Part shown: positions 1 to 9,002 of the stretch, in pieces
Layout: the number at the start of each line of letters is the position of its first letter
Numbering within the stretch: the stretch's first letter is position 1
From: Nitrospira sp. UBA6493
GTDB taxonomy: Bacteria > Nitrospirota > Nitrospiria > Nitrospirales > Nitrospiraceae
Length of the DNA: 64,000 nucleotides
Direction: 5' to 3'
Assembly (NCBI GenBank): GCA_002435325.1
Contig: DJMJ01000041.1
Coordinates: 137,329-201,328 of the forward strand
Translations under genes and position numbers: made by a program
The notes under the pieces: generated by a model
Told to the model about the DNA's origin: nothing
Seen by the model: the letters and a program-made list of their open reading frames with translations, nothing else
Databases searched by the model: none

Positions 1-1030
1 GCGGTCGGCGCGGGGCATTGGTCGGTTCCCCCGCCGCGTACCCGCACAGCTGCAGCAGTACTCGCTCCATGACTATCTTGGGCTGGCTGCTGCTGCCACC
101 CTTGAGCTGCCCATCCGCTTCCAGAAACAACCGCAACGCGTTCTGTAGATGTTCTTCTGAGAACCGGCTGAGGAACACCCGTACTTTCAGCGGATCCATT
201 CGTAAGGTCCGCGCGGCGTCACCTTCGCGGCCCCCTTCACGAACCTGCTCCTTCACTTTCCAAATCCGGCGATACTGCCAGGCCAGCGAGCCCAGAATAC
301 GGAGCGGCGCTTCGCCCGCCTCCAGATTTCTCGCCAGGATCGACAGCACACGGCCCCGATGCCCATCGGCGATCGCCAGCGTCAGATCGAAGACCGATGC
401 ACCTGGCTCAACACCCCGCAGCTGATACACATCATCGGCCGTCGCCGGACGGTCCGATGCGACATAGGACGCAAGCTTTTCCATCTCCCGGCGCGCCGCG
501 TACAGCGAGCCGCCGCAGGTTTCTTTCAAGACATCAACCGCCTTCTCATCCAGCCGCAGCCCCAGCCGCTGCGCATCACGGCCCAGCCAGGGTCCCAACT
601 GCATGTCCCGTAGCGGGGAGCAATCGACCGTCACCGCCGCACGCGTGAGCGCCTGGGAAAATTTCATCCGTCCATCCAGCTTGACGGCGACGAACACTAA
701 TGTGGTGCTTTCGACCGGCTTGGCGAGATACGAAAGCAGTTTTTCTGCCTCGCGGGCCGGAAGCTTCTCGGCGGTCTTCACAAGCACTACCCGGCGCTCG
801 GCAAATACCGGGACTTCCGATGCGCACGTGAGAATCTCCGCCCCCTCCGCTTCGTCCCCGTAGAAGATGTCGAAGTTGAACTCGCCGCCTTCCCCCAGCA
901 ACGCGGCCTTGAGCGTGGCCACCGCTTCGTCGCGCAGCAAGTCTTCTTCCCCCACGACAAGATACATCGGCGCAGGCGGCCCCTGTTTCAGCGCGGATTG
1001 CAATTGTGTCGGATTGACGGCCGTTCCCAT
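1..1030 (-). CDS. holA: DNA polymerase III subunit delta (partial, runs off the window)
   Basis: Clamp-loader delta subunit, which opens the beta sliding clamp during replisome assembly. Reading the minus strand from the ATG at 1030 gives 343 codons with no stop; the gene continues past base 1. The N-terminus carries a MYLVVGEEDLL stretch followed by a FYGDEAEG segment, as in HolA proteins, then the AAA+-like fold without a Walker motif, and a helical C-terminal part with a WQYRRIWKV segment typical of the family. Family members are about 340 residues, so only a few residues should be missing. It lies 16 bp downstream of lptE in the same direction, and this lptE-holA order is common in bacteria. 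No Shine-Dalgarno sequence is visible, so translation probably depends on the upstream gene. Confidence 0.9.
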   Translation of the reverse strand, partial: MGTAVNPTQLQSALKQGPPAPMYLVVGEEDLLRDEAVATLKAALLGEGGEFNFDIFYGDEAEGAEILTCASEVPVFAERRVVLVKTAEKLPAREAEKLLSYLAKPVESTTLVFVAVKLDGRMKFSQALTRAAVTVDCSPLRDMQLGPWLGRDAQRLGLRLDEKAVDVLKETCGGSLYAARREMEKLASYVASDRPATADDVYQLRGVEPGASVFDLTLAIADGHRGRVLSILARNLEAGEAPLRILGSLAWQYRRIWKVKEQVREGGREGDAARTLRMDPLKVRVFLSRFSEEHLQNALRLFLEADGQLKGGSSSQPKIVMERVLLQLCGYAAGEPTNAPRRP

Positions 1031-1046
1031 AAATTGCGTATGAGTC

Positions 1047-1697
1047 TTATTTGGTCTCCGGCGCAGAAACCGGTTCGGCAGACGCCGGCTTCTTCAGCCC
1101 GCCGGATTCCAGCTGCAACAGAAACCGCGAAGCCAAATCTTCGGCGACAAAGCGGCCCGCCTGCTCCAGGGCGCGGTTTTGCAACGCCCGGTTAAATTGC
1201 AGATCGGGCGTGATGTAAAACTCCGACGACCCTTTGGCGATCTGCGACCAGACCTGCTTCTTAGTCCTGGTTTCTTCCACCTTCACCATGACGGTGACCT
1301 CAGTCCGGCTTTCCATCGTAGTCGCCGATCCCGTGGGATTCCCGGGCGTCGGGGTGAGGCTGAAACTCAACGTGGGGACACTCACCGACAAAATCTGCCC
1401 GCTCAGAATCAGATCCGCAGCCTCGGAATCGGGCACTACTTGCGCGCCACTGCCAGAGGAGAATTCGCGCCGCAGATAGTTCGTATAGCGCGTCTCCAGA
1501 TTGGGCTCAAAACTCTTGTTCTCCAACGTCCGAATCACCAGCCTCGGCGGGGGCACATCGGAGACCTTCGCCGTAGTGCCGCCGATAGTCGGGCCGGCTC
1601 CCTCCACGCGGAATTGATAGCCGCATCCGAATAGCGCAAGAGTTGCCATTCCGATGATCAGGCTTAGGACTAATGTGGCTCGCTTCTTCACCACCAC
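1047..1697 (-). CDS. lptE: LPS-assembly lipoprotein LptE
   Basis: Outer-membrane lipoprotein that plugs the LptD barrel and helps place LPS in the outer leaflet. The 216-residue product starts with a basic N-terminus, a hydrophobic stretch and the lipobox ALFGC with Cys at residue 25, followed by GYQFRVEG, the usual start of the mature LptE/RlpB fold. A central TLENKSFEP segment and an alternating beta-strand pattern fit the family. It sits between leuS (upstream, 72 bp away) and holA (16 bp downstream), the classical leuS-lptE-holA order, and is probably co-transcribed with both. The gap to leuS is filled with a degenerate repeat. The extended Ala/Pro/Glu-rich C-terminal tail is variable in this family. 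Confidence 0.88.
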   Translation of the reverse strand: MVVKKRATLVLSLIIGMATLALFGCGYQFRVEGAGPTIGGTTAKVSDVPPPRLVIRTLENKSFEPNLETRYTNYLRREFSSGSGAQVVPDSEAADLILSGQILSVSVPTLSFSLTPTPGNPTGSATTMESRTEVTVMVKVEETRTKKQVWSQIAKGSSEFYITPDLQFNRALQNRALEQAGRFVAEDLASRFLLQLESGGLKKPASAEPVSAPETK

Positions 1698-1709
1698 GGG
1701 ATTTCCTCT

Positions 1710-1767
1710 TCAGCTTTCAGCGTTGCGTTTCAAGCTGACGGCTGACAGCTGATCGCTGACCGCTCAC
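1710..1767. repeat. Degenerate short-word repeat in the leuS-lptE gap
   Basis: The gap between leuS and lptE is built from variants of a 7-9 bp word (gctgacg, gctgacag, ctgatcg, ctgaccg). Similar word-like filler occurs at other minus-strand gene junctions here (5611-5646, 24387-24420, 25964-25988, 32192-32225). It encodes nothing recognisable. Confidence 0.6.
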
Positions 1768-1769
1768 AT

Positions 1770-4205
1770 TCAGACGACAAAATTCATCAGCTTCTTTTCG
1801 ACGTAAATGACTTTCTTCGGCTCTTTTCCCTGCAGCCATTCGGCCACAACCTCGCGTGACGCGCGCTCAATTGCCTCACGCGACACATCCGCCGCCACTT
1901 CGATCTTGCCGCGCAGCTTCCCGTTCACTTGCACGGGGATCGTCAGCCGGTCGCTCACCGTGAGCGCGGGATCGAACGATGGCCAGGACTGCTGCGACAC
2001 ACTCGGCCGATGCCCAAGCACCGCCCAGAGCTCTTCGGCCACATGCGGCGCAAAGGGCGAGAGGAGCAGAACGAAGGGTTCCAGCAAAGCCCGTGGCCGC
2101 TGCTCAGCCTTGGTCATCTCGTTCGTGAACACCATCATCTGCGCGATGGCCGTATTGAAACGCAACTCGTCGATATCCTCTGTCACCTTCTTGATGGTCT
2201 GATGCAAAAGCCGCTGCTGCTCGAGGCTGGGAGCCGTGGAGACAACGGACGGGGAGACATCGCCGTCTTCTGTGACCATCAGGCGCCATACCCGTTCCAA
2301 AAACCGCGTGATCCCCTCGACGCCCCTGCTGCTCCAGGGCTTCATGGCCTCCAGCGGGCCCATGAACATTTCATACAGCCGCACCGCATCGGCGCCGAAC
2401 TGATCCATCATCTCGTCGGGATTCACCACGTTGCCGCGGGACTTGGACATTTTCTGATTGTCCTCGCCGAGCACTATCCCTTGATGGACCAGCTTTTTGA
2501 AGGGCTCCGGCGTACTCACCACCCCGATGTCGTGCAGCACCTTGTGCCAGAAGCGGGAATAGAGCAGATGCAGCACCGCGTGCTCGCTGCCGCCAACGTA
2601 GAGATCCACCGGCATCCAATATTTTTCTTTGACGGGATCGACGAGCTGCGCCTGATTCTTCGGATCGATGAAACGGAGGTAGTACCAGCAGGACCCGGCC
2701 CACTGCGGCATCGTATTGGTTTCCCGCCGGGCCGGTTTCCCGGTTGCGGGATCGGTCGTCACCAGCCATGCTTCCAAATTCGCCAAAGGGCTTTCGCCCG
2801 AGCCGGAGGGCTTGAAGTTGCTGGTCTCCGGCAAAATCAGCGGCAATTGCTCTTCAGGCAAGGGACGGGATTCGCCGTCCACCCAGATGATCGGAAACGG
2901 TTCGCCCCAGTAGCGCTGGCGGGCAAAGAGCCAATCACGCAACTTGTAGTTGATCGCTTTCTTACCCTTGCCCTGCTGTTCCAACCAGGCCGTGATCACC
3001 GGAATGGCATCGGCCGGCTTCAGGCCGTTGAGCGAGAGCGAGCCGTCTGCTGTGGCCGAATTCACAACCGTGCCGCGATCCGTTGCCACGAACGCCGCTT
3101 CTTCGACCGTGCCGCCCTGAATCACTTCGCGAATGGGCAGCTGATAGGTCTTGGCAAAGGCCCAGTCCCGTTCGTCGTGCGCCGGCACCGCCATAATCGC
3201 ACCGGTGCCGTAGCTCATGAGCACGTAATCGGCGATCCAGATCGGCAACCGCTCGCCGTTGACCGGATTGATCGCATAGCCTCCGGTGAAGCAGCCGGTC
3301 TTCTCCTTGTCGAGTTCGGTCCGCTGCAAATCGCTCTTGCGCGCGGCGGCGTCACGATAGGCCGCGACCGCCGCCTTCTGCGATGCGCTGGTCACGACCT
3401 CGACCAGTGGATGTTCGGGGGCCAACACCATATAGGTCGCGCCAAAGAGGGTGTCCGGTCTGGTGGTAAAGACACGGATCGCGCCGTTGGTGCCGGCCAG
3501 GGCGAAATCCACTTCCGCGCCGATGGAACGGCCAATCCAATTTTTTTGCATTTCCAGCGTACTGGGCGGCCACTCCACCAGCTTCAAGTCTTCCAGCAGG
3601 CGGTCGGCGTAGGCGGTAATCTTCAACACCCATTGACGCATGGGCTTGCGAATGACGTCGAACCCGCCGACTTCGCTCTTGCCATCCACGATTTCTTCGT
3701 TCGCCAGCACCGTGCCCAGCGAAGGGCACCAATTCACCGGCACTTCAGCCACATAGGCCAAGCCGCGCTTGTAGAGCTGGAGGAAGATCCATTGCGTCCA
3801 GCGGTAATAGTCCTGGTCGGTGGTGCTGATTTCCCGCTCCCAGTCGTAGGAGAGCCCCACCCGTTTCATCTGCCGTTTGAACGTGGCGATGTTTTGCGCG
3901 GTGGTGAGGGCCGGATGCACGCCGGTTTTCACCGCGTATTGCTCAGCCGGAAGGCCGAACGCATCCCAGCCCATCGGATGCAGTACATTGAAGCCCTTCA
4001 TCCTCTTGAAGCGGGAGACAATGTCCGTCGCCGTGTAGCCTTCAAGATGCCCGACATGGAGGCCGGACCCCGAGGGATAGGGAAACATGTCGAGGCAGTA
4101 AAACTTAGGCTTCGAGGAGTCGTCCAGAGCCCGGAACGGGCGATGTTCTTCCCAGTAGGCCTGCCACTTCGACTCAATGGAGTGATGATCGTACCCTTTG
4201 CTCAT
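1770..4205 (-). CDS. leuS: Leucyl-tRNA synthetase
   Basis: Class I aminoacyl-tRNA synthetase that charges tRNA-Leu with leucine in the cytoplasm. The 811-residue product has the family's full length. The ATP-binding HIGH motif appears as HVGH at residues 50-53 inside a PYPSGSGLHVGH context. The editing (CP1) domain follows, with the TTRPDTLFGATY signature. The second ATP motif KMSKS is at residues 585-589, and the C-terminal anticodon-binding and leucine-specific domain ends with VNGKLRGKIEV. No active-site loss is seen. It is the first gene of a minus-strand unit with lptE and holA and diverges from the methyltransferase at 4332. Confidence 0.97.
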   Translation of the reverse strand: MSKGYDHHSIESKWQAYWEEHRPFRALDDSSKPKFYCLDMFPYPSGSGLHVGHLEGYTATDIVSRFKRMKGFNVLHPMGWDAFGLPAEQYAVKTGVHPALTTAQNIATFKRQMKRVGLSYDWEREISTTDQDYYRWTQWIFLQLYKRGLAYVAEVPVNWCPSLGTVLANEEIVDGKSEVGGFDVIRKPMRQWVLKITAYADRLLEDLKLVEWPPSTLEMQKNWIGRSIGAEVDFALAGTNGAIRVFTTRPDTLFGATYMVLAPEHPLVEVVTSASQKAAVAAYRDAAARKSDLQRTELDKEKTGCFTGGYAINPVNGERLPIWIADYVLMSYGTGAIMAVPAHDERDWAFAKTYQLPIREVIQGGTVEEAAFVATDRGTVVNSATADGSLSLNGLKPADAIPVITAWLEQQGKGKKAINYKLRDWLFARQRYWGEPFPIIWVDGESRPLPEEQLPLILPETSNFKPSGSGESPLANLEAWLVTTDPATGKPARRETNTMPQWAGSCWYYLRFIDPKNQAQLVDPVKEKYWMPVDLYVGGSEHAVLHLLYSRFWHKVLHDIGVVSTPEPFKKLVHQGIVLGEDNQKMSKSRGNVVNPDEMMDQFGADAVRLYEMFMGPLEAMKPWSSRGVEGITRFLERVWRLMVTEDGDVSPSVVSTAPSLEQQRLLHQTIKKVTEDIDELRFNTAIAQMMVFTNEMTKAEQRPRALLEPFVLLLSPFAPHVAEELWAVLGHRPSVSQQSWPSFDPALTVSDRLTIPVQVNGKLRGKIEVAADVSREAIERASREVVAEWLQGKEPKKVIYVEKKLMNFVV

Positions 4206-4315
4206 AAGCTCATAATCGTCCGGTCATGAATGGGCGGTAGAAAACGACGCAGGACTCTAACACAGCCCCCCCAGCGTCACAAGATTTGCGGCGGGCTGCG
4301 GCATACAGGGTTTGG

Positions 4316-4321
4316 TATACT
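4316..4321 (+). promoter_or_regulatory. Predicted -10 element (TATACT) of the methyltransferase gene
   Basis: TATACT ends 10 bp before the ATG at 4332, so transcription would begin within a few bases of the start codon. No convincing -35 hexamer is seen at 17-18 bp. The position matches the -10 boxes of several other genes in the window. Confidence 0.35.
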
Positions 4322-4331
4322 GGGCCTCCCA

Positions 4332-4973
4332 ATGGGACTCTACAGTCGCTACATTTTTCCCCGGCTCATGGACCGGTTCATGAGCGGAGCGGAGTTTCAG
4401 CAACTCCGGGAAGAGCTGTTACGCACAGCGCATGGCCACGTGCTGGAAATCGGCCTGGGAACCGGGCTGAATCTGCCGCACTATCCCGGCAGTATTTCGT
4501 CACTGCGTGCGGTGAATCCCGCCCCTCTGCTGCCCGATCGCCTGGCGGAGCGGAGCGCGGCCGCGCCGTTCCCGATCGAAGTGTCCCGCATCAGCGCCGA
4601 ACGGCTTCCGTATGAGGGCGGGATGTTCGACTGCGTGGTGAGCACCTGGACCCTCTGTACCATCCCCGACCCCCTCGCCGCGCTTCGAGAAATCCGCCGC
4701 GTGCTCAAGCCGGATGGCACCCTTTTGTTTCTGGAGCATGGCCGGAGCGAGGATTCACAGATCGCCGTCTGGCAGGATCGCTTGAACCCGATTCAAAACG
4801 TGATCGGCTGCGGCTGCCACTTGAACCGCCCGATCGACCGACTCATCACAAAAGCCGGACTCACCATTACGAAACTGGATCGGTTCACGATGGAGTCGGT
4901 GCCGCGCATCGGGGGGACGATGTATCGAGGCACGGCAGTCGTCAGAGCCCCCGAGAGCCCGGATGCCCGCTGA
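4332..4973 (+). CDS. Class I SAM-dependent methyltransferase
   Basis: Predicted small-molecule methyltransferase of the UbiE/Methyltransf_11 type. The SAM-binding motif I is VLEIGLGTGLNLPHY, followed by an acidic/polar motif and the post-motif WTLCTIPDPLAALREIRRVLKPDG, then LLFLEHG. The C-terminal half (NRPIDRLITKAGL, then YRGTAVV) resembles a group of short methyltransferases often annotated as phospholipid or methyltransferase-like proteins; the substrate cannot be told. The ATG at 4332 (213 residues) is preferred because MGLYSRYIFPRLMDRFM is the usual family start and a -10 box lies just upstream. An in-frame ATG at 4230 would add an unlikely basic leader. Its 3' end overlaps the convergent HAD gene by 32 bp. 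Confidence 0.85.
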   Translation: MGLYSRYIFPRLMDRFMSGAEFQQLREELLRTAHGHVLEIGLGTGLNLPHYPGSISSLRAVNPAPLLPDRLAERSAAAPFPIEVSRISAERLPYEGGMFDCVVSTWTLCTIPDPLAALREIRRVLKPDGTLLFLEHGRSEDSQIAVWQDRLNPIQNVIGCGCHLNRPIDRLITKAGLTITKLDRFTMESVPRIGGTMYRGTAVVRAPESPDAR

Positions 4974-5649
4974 GCAGGGCCATCATACTTTCGATCGAGG
5001 GGAACCCCGAAGCCGCAACAGGCGGTAGCTGGGAACTGGACTTGGCGCTATGGACAATGTGCCCAAGGCCGAATTGCCGCGCGGCGGAGAGACAGCCCTC
5101 ATCGTCATCGACATAGAGTGACCGTGCCGGATCGAACCCCAGCAGCCGCTGGCAGGCTGGCCAGTATTCCGGCCGCATCTTGAGATAACCAACCTCGAAC
5201 GCGTCGACGATGCGATCCACGTGCCGGTCGAGGCCGGTCTTGGCGGCCTTCACCGACACCCCCGCCTCGTGCGCATTCGTCACGATTGTCACGCGCTTCC
5301 CGAGCCGCCGGAGATCCAACAGGAATTCTTCCGCCCCCGGCAGAAATCCGATCATATGATCCAGCTCGCGATGCAAGGCCACGACGTCGATCCCCACGCG
5401 GTCGGTCCAGTAATGCAAGTCGGTCCAGGCCAGCTCGCCTTCCACGGAGCGGTACATGGCCATCAGCCGGGCACGCGACTCTTCAAAGGTGAGGCGGTGG
5501 AGCGCGGCATACCGGCGCGGCAGCTCTTCCTCGAAAAAAAAATTGTCGAAATGGCGGTCGAGGAGCGTGCCGTCCATATCGAGCAGCACATCGTCGATTC
5601 GGGACCAATCGATCGAGTGATCGGTGATGGGTGACGGGTGATGAGGCAT
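4942..5649 (-). CDS. HAD-family hydrolase, GMP/IMP nucleotidase (YrfG-like)
   Basis: Cytoplasmic HAD phosphatase. The product (235 residues) has motif I DDVLLDMDGTLLD, with the two aspartates of DxDGT, motif II TIVTNAH, the Lys of GYLKMRPEYW, and motif III SLYVDDDEGCLSAA. The text around motif I (LLDMDGTLLD followed by FDN and an aromatic-rich cap start) and the THYW-like cap segment LHYWTDRVGID match E. coli YrfG, an enzyme known to hydrolyse GMP and IMP; the exact substrate here is inference. The ATG at 5649 is used because further extension would run into der. The first dozen residues (MPHHPSPITDHS) are encoded by a degenerate repeat at 5611-5646, so the N-terminus may be recent in origin. 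Confidence 0.82.
   Translation of the reverse strand: MPHHPSPITDHSIDWSRIDDVLLDMDGTLLDRHFDNFFFEEELPRRYAALHRLTFEESRARLMAMYRSVEGELAWTDLHYWTDRVGIDVVALHRELDHMIGFLPGAEEFLLDLRRLGKRVTIVTNAHEAGVSVKAAKTGLDRHVDRIVDAFEVGYLKMRPEYWPACQRLLGFDPARSLYVDDDEGCLSAARQFGLGHIVHSAKSSSQLPPVAASGFPSIESMMALLSGHPGSRGL
5611..5646. repeat. Degenerate GGTGACG-type repeat at the 5' end of the HAD gene
   Basis: Successive words gtgatcg, gtgatgg, gtgacgg and gtgatga run through the start of the HAD gene and encode its first residues. It is similar in style to the other junction repeats in the window. Confidence 0.5.
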
Positions 5650-5797
5650 CGCGATTTCAGTATACCTGACCAGGCCGTGTGCGGCGAGGCCTGTTGTGCT
5701 GAGGAAAACCTGTGTGATACGGTCCAAATCATCTATGAGAACCAAACGCGACTCCATTACGACGACAAACGCCCTGCCCTTCCGCTCCGATGCCCCG

Positions 5798-7111
5798 ATG
5801 CCGCTCGTGGCGATCATTGGACGGCCGAACGTGGGCAAATCGACGCTGTTCAACAAAATCCTCGGCGTGAAGACCGCCATCGTCGATGATGTGCCGGGCG
5901 TCACACGCGACCGGAACTATGCGGACGCCAGCTACCGGGAGCGCAAATTCCGGCTGGTCGATACCGGCGGCCTCGATCTCTCCGCCTCGGATGGGATGCT
6001 GCCGTTAATTCGCCGGCAGTCCGAACTGGCGATTGCGGAAGCCGACATCCTTATGTTCATCCTCGATGGCCGGACAGGGCTGACGCCGCCGGATCACGAG
6101 GTCGTGAAGCTTCTGCGCGGCGTGACCAAACCGATTTTTTACGTGATCAACAAAATCGATACGCCGAAAGTCGAGCCGCTCATTGCCGACTTTTATCAAT
6201 TGGGGAAAGACGAGCTCTACGCCGTTTCCGCCGAACATGGAATCGGGGTGTCCGAATTGCTGGACGCGCTCTACCCGCTGCTGCCGCCCGCGGACCAGGC
6301 CGGCGAGATCGCGCAGCTCCCACGGATCGCGATCGTCGGACGGCCGAACGTCGGCAAATCCACGCTGATCAACGCGGTGCTGGGAGAGGAACGCGTCGTC
6401 GTCAGCGATGTGCCCGGCACCACGCGTGACCCGATCGATTCGCTCGTCACCCACAACGCCAAACGCTACGTGTTCACCGATACCGCCGGGATCCGGCGGC
6501 GCGGCCGAATCGACCGGGGCATCGAAGGCTACAGCGTCATGCGGTCGCTCCGGGCCATCGGCCGGTCCGACGTGGCCGTCCTGTTGCTTGACGGGGTGGA
6601 AGGCGTGACCGAACAGGACACGAAGATTGCCGGGGCTATTCTCAAGCAGGGACGGGCGTGCGCGCTCCTGGTCAATAAGTGGGACCTCCGCGCGGGCGAT
6701 GCCGATGCGCGGAAGGAATATGAGCGGGAATTCAACCGGCGCTTTCCCTTCCTTACCTGGGCTCCGGTCTTCTATGGCGCCGCAGCCAAACCCGAGTCGC
6801 TACGCCAGCTGTTTCCGCAGATCGACGAAGCCTACGGCTCGTTCACCAAACGAGTCCCGACCGGACAGCTGAACCAATTTCTCCAGGAAATTCTCACCCA
6901 GCATCCGCTGCCGGTGCGCAAAGGCAAGCCGTCGAAAGTCACCAAGTCGGCCTTCATGACGCAAGTCGCCACGAAGCCGCCTGTGTTTGCGTTGTTCGTG
7001 GGGCATCCGCAGGACATCACGCCGTCCTATCTCAAATTTCTTGAAAGCCGCCTGAGAGAAACCTACGGATTTTCCGGTACCCCGATCCGCATCCTCGCGC
7101 GCAAAAAGTAG
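5798..7111 (+). CDS. der: Ribosome-associated GTPase Der (EngA)
   Basis: Essential double-GTPase needed for maturation of the 50S ribosomal subunit. Two G domains are present: the first P-loop GRPNVGKS at residues 8-15, with DTGG and NKID further on, and the second GRPNVGKS at residues 181-188, with DTAG and VNKWD. The C-terminal KH-like domain ends in the basic tail GTPIRILARKK. With the ATG at 5798 the protein has 437 residues, the size of compact Der proteins. An in-frame ATG at 5735 lies 11 bp after a possible -10 (TACGGT, 5718-5723), so a longer product from a leaderless mRNA is possible. It diverges from the HAD gene, whose start lies about 150 bp upstream. Stop codon is TAG. Confidence 0.95.
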   Translation: MPLVAIIGRPNVGKSTLFNKILGVKTAIVDDVPGVTRDRNYADASYRERKFRLVDTGGLDLSASDGMLPLIRRQSELAIAEADILMFILDGRTGLTPPDHEVVKLLRGVTKPIFYVINKIDTPKVEPLIADFYQLGKDELYAVSAEHGIGVSELLDALYPLLPPADQAGEIAQLPRIAIVGRPNVGKSTLINAVLGEERVVVSDVPGTTRDPIDSLVTHNAKRYVFTDTAGIRRRGRIDRGIEGYSVMRSLRAIGRSDVAVLLLDGVEGVTEQDTKIAGAILKQGRACALLVNKWDLRAGDADARKEYEREFNRRFPFLTWAPVFYGAAAKPESLRQLFPQIDEAYGSFTKRVPTGQLNQFLQEILTQHPLPVRKGKPSKVTKSAFMTQVATKPPVFALFVGHPQDITPSYLKFLESRLRETYGFSGTPIRILARKK

Positions 7112-7308
7112 CGGCGCTCCCGAACACACGTTCTTTCGATCATCCGCCGCGCGCACGAACGAGGCAGATCGATTAGCGCTTGACTCCCTTTCGATCACAT
7201 GTTATTCGCAGGTTATCCGGAATCGGTGTTCTGCCTGCTCGGACGGTGTCGCCTCAGAGGCGGCGATCGCTCCTGAACCCTGAATGTGAACAGATAGGTG
7301 AACCCACT

Positions 7309-8295
7309 ATGCTGCTAGCGCACCTCATTCTGCGATTCCTATTCATTGCTCTCTGCTCGGCTGGACCCGCGGCTCTGATGTCGGCGGTTCCCGTATTTGC
7401 GGAAGACGCGCCCGAACCATCCGCCGCCTCCGCTGCCGAACAGGCCTCCGATCCCGCCGCCGCGAATGCCGAGGAGATGAATCCGTCCATCACGCTGAAG
7501 GGATCGGTCTGGCGTACGAAGCCCGGCATCGTGTTTTTGAAAACACCGGTCGGCCTGCTGACACTCAGCTCGAAGTCGACCTTGAAAGATCTGCGCGGGT
7601 CGCAGGAAGTCTCCTTTTGGGTTCATGGCGCCAGCATGGCCGTCGACGTCCGCAAGCGAACCGACGGCTCGCTCGTTCATCGCTATCTCAGCGGCCCCTT
7701 AATGAAAGGCGAGGAAAACCAGTTGCCCCGGTGGACTCCGGAAGGCGAACAATCGTTCCCTTACGGTATACATGAAGCACGGTTCGCCGCCCTGCATCAG
7801 GGCGATCCCGTAACCGTAGAGGTGGACGATTCCGGCGCCATCCTCGGCCTGCACGATCTCCAATTCGACCTGCAGGTGGGACAAATCCCGGCCCGCGGCG
7901 CGCAGACCCATGTCTTGCTGAGCGGCACCGTGTCCAAACTCAAATCCAATTTCATTTTCTTCCGCACCCCCGTCGGAGTGATCAACGTCAATGCAAAAAT
8001 CGGCATCAAGAACGCCAAAGTGGGCCAGACGATGACGCTCCATGTGCATCAACACCATGTTGTGGCCGATTTGGCGGCGTCAAAGAGCGCGACGTCGGCC
8101 CATCGGTTTGTGACCGGGCCGCTCGAATTTGCGACCGAAGACCGCACCAGCGTCAAACTATGGACGCCCGAGGGGGAACAGACCTTTTCCGCAGAGCAGG
8201 GGAAATCCGCGCTCGCGGGCACGAAGGACGGTGCGCCCATTACCGTCGAACTCGATGCGCAGGGCGCCGTCGTCGGATTTCATCGCTTTAATTAG
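7309..8295 (+). CDS. Secreted protein with a tandemly duplicated beta-rich domain
   Basis: Unknown function. The ATG at 7309 gives 328 residues starting with a clear Sec signal peptide (MLLAHLILRFLFIALC, then a small-residue region ending near VFAEDA). The mature part is two copies of one domain of about 120 residues. Matching segments are VFLKTPVGLLTLSSK and FFRTPVGVINVNAK, RYLSGPL and RFVTGPL, WTPEGEQSF and WTPEGEQTF, then VTVEVDDSGAILGLHDL and ITVELDAQGAVVGFHRF. An Ala/Pro-rich linker joins the signal peptide to repeat one. An in-frame start at 7180 would bury the signal peptide, so it was not used. It precedes the sigma/anti-sigma pair but probably has its own unit, since a promoter lies between them. 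Confidence 0.75.
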   Translation: MLLAHLILRFLFIALCSAGPAALMSAVPVFAEDAPEPSAASAAEQASDPAAANAEEMNPSITLKGSVWRTKPGIVFLKTPVGLLTLSSKSTLKDLRGSQEVSFWVHGASMAVDVRKRTDGSLVHRYLSGPLMKGEENQLPRWTPEGEQSFPYGIHEARFAALHQGDPVTVEVDDSGAILGLHDLQFDLQVGQIPARGAQTHVLLSGTVSKLKSNFIFFRTPVGVINVNAKIGIKNAKVGQTMTLHVHQHHVVADLAASKSATSAHRFVTGPLEFATEDRTSVKLWTPEGEQTFSAEQGKSALAGTKDGAPITVELDAQGAVVGFHRFN

Positions 8296-8316
8296 TCCCT
8301 GGCCGCGTCATCTTCC

Positions 8317-8346
8317 TTGACAGCCATTTCATTCCCTCCGTAGACT
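8317..8346 (+). promoter_or_regulatory. Predicted sigma70-type promoter of the ECF sigma gene
   Basis: TTGACA (8317-8322), an 18-bp spacer and TAGACT (8341-8346). The -10 ends 12 bp before the ATG at 8359, predicting a leader of only a few bases and no Shine-Dalgarno sequence. Confidence 0.6.
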
Positions 8347-8358
8347 CCCTGAAAGACT

Positions 8359-8988
8359 ATGGCTCTCCCTGCCACCAAGCCCCGTCCGGATCGCCGTGCT
8401 GCCGACCCATCGCGCTCGACAGCGAGCTTCGATGCGCTCTATCGCGACCATGTCGATCTCATGTACCGCTTCGCCACGCGGCTCTGCGGCGAAACCGAAG
8501 CGGCAAAAGATTTAGTCCAGGAAACCTTTCTCAACGCGTACCGAGGATACAATGCGTTCCGGGGAGACGCCCAGGTTTCGACCTGGCTTTATGCCATTGC
8601 GTCTCGCGCCTGTATGCGCATGCGCCGCAAACGCAAAGGAGAGCCGGACCGTGAACTCTCGCTGGAAGAGTTTATTCCGACCTCAGAGGGAGAATTTCGT
8701 CTTCAAATTCCTGTTGAAGGCCTCAGCCCGGAAGAAGCGCTGCAAAACAAGCAGCTCCGCCAGGCACTCGACGACGCCATTGCCAGACTCCCGAAAAAGT
8801 ACCGCATGGTGCTGATCTTACGCGACATGGAAGGGCTCAGCGCCAAAGAAGTCGGCAGCATCGTCGGCCTCAATGAGCGCGCCGTGAAATCACGGCTCCA
8901 CCGCGCGCGCTTGTTTGTCCGGCGTGAACTCAGCGCCCGAGGCATAGCCGAACCAGGCCATCAGCACAACAGCCGCCCGGCTCAATAG
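8359..8988 (+). CDS. ECF-type RNA polymerase sigma factor
   Basis: Extracytoplasmic-function sigma factor of the RpoE-like sigma70 family, 209 residues. Region 2 runs through ALYRDHVDLMYRFATRL, the DLVQETFL helix and the -10-recognition stretch FRGDAQVSTWLYAIASR. After an acidic linker, region 4 has LPKKYRMVLILRDMEGLSAKEVG, an HTH, and the DNA-contacting ERAVKSRLHRAR. All expected parts are present. Fourteen bases downstream is a zinc anti-sigma factor gene, so this is a normal sigma/anti-sigma operon. The signal sensed and the regulon are unknown; the two flanking secreted-protein genes are obvious candidates for targets, but that is inference. Stop codon is TAG. Confidence 0.93.
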   Translation: MALPATKPRPDRRAADPSRSTASFDALYRDHVDLMYRFATRLCGETEAAKDLVQETFLNAYRGYNAFRGDAQVSTWLYAIASRACMRMRRKRKGEPDRELSLEEFIPTSEGEFRLQIPVEGLSPEEALQNKQLRQALDDAIARLPKKYRMVLILRDMEGLSAKEVGSIVGLNERAVKSRLHRARLFVRRELSARGIAEPGHQHNSRPAQ

Positions 8989-9002
8989 GGAGGAACCTAA
9001 CC

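Noticed and set aside
1929..4229. Long plus-strand open frame of 766 codons
   Set aside because: It is antisense to leuS, which has all synthetase motifs. The frame is kept open only by the codon usage of a high-GC gene, and its product is His/Arg-rich without domains.
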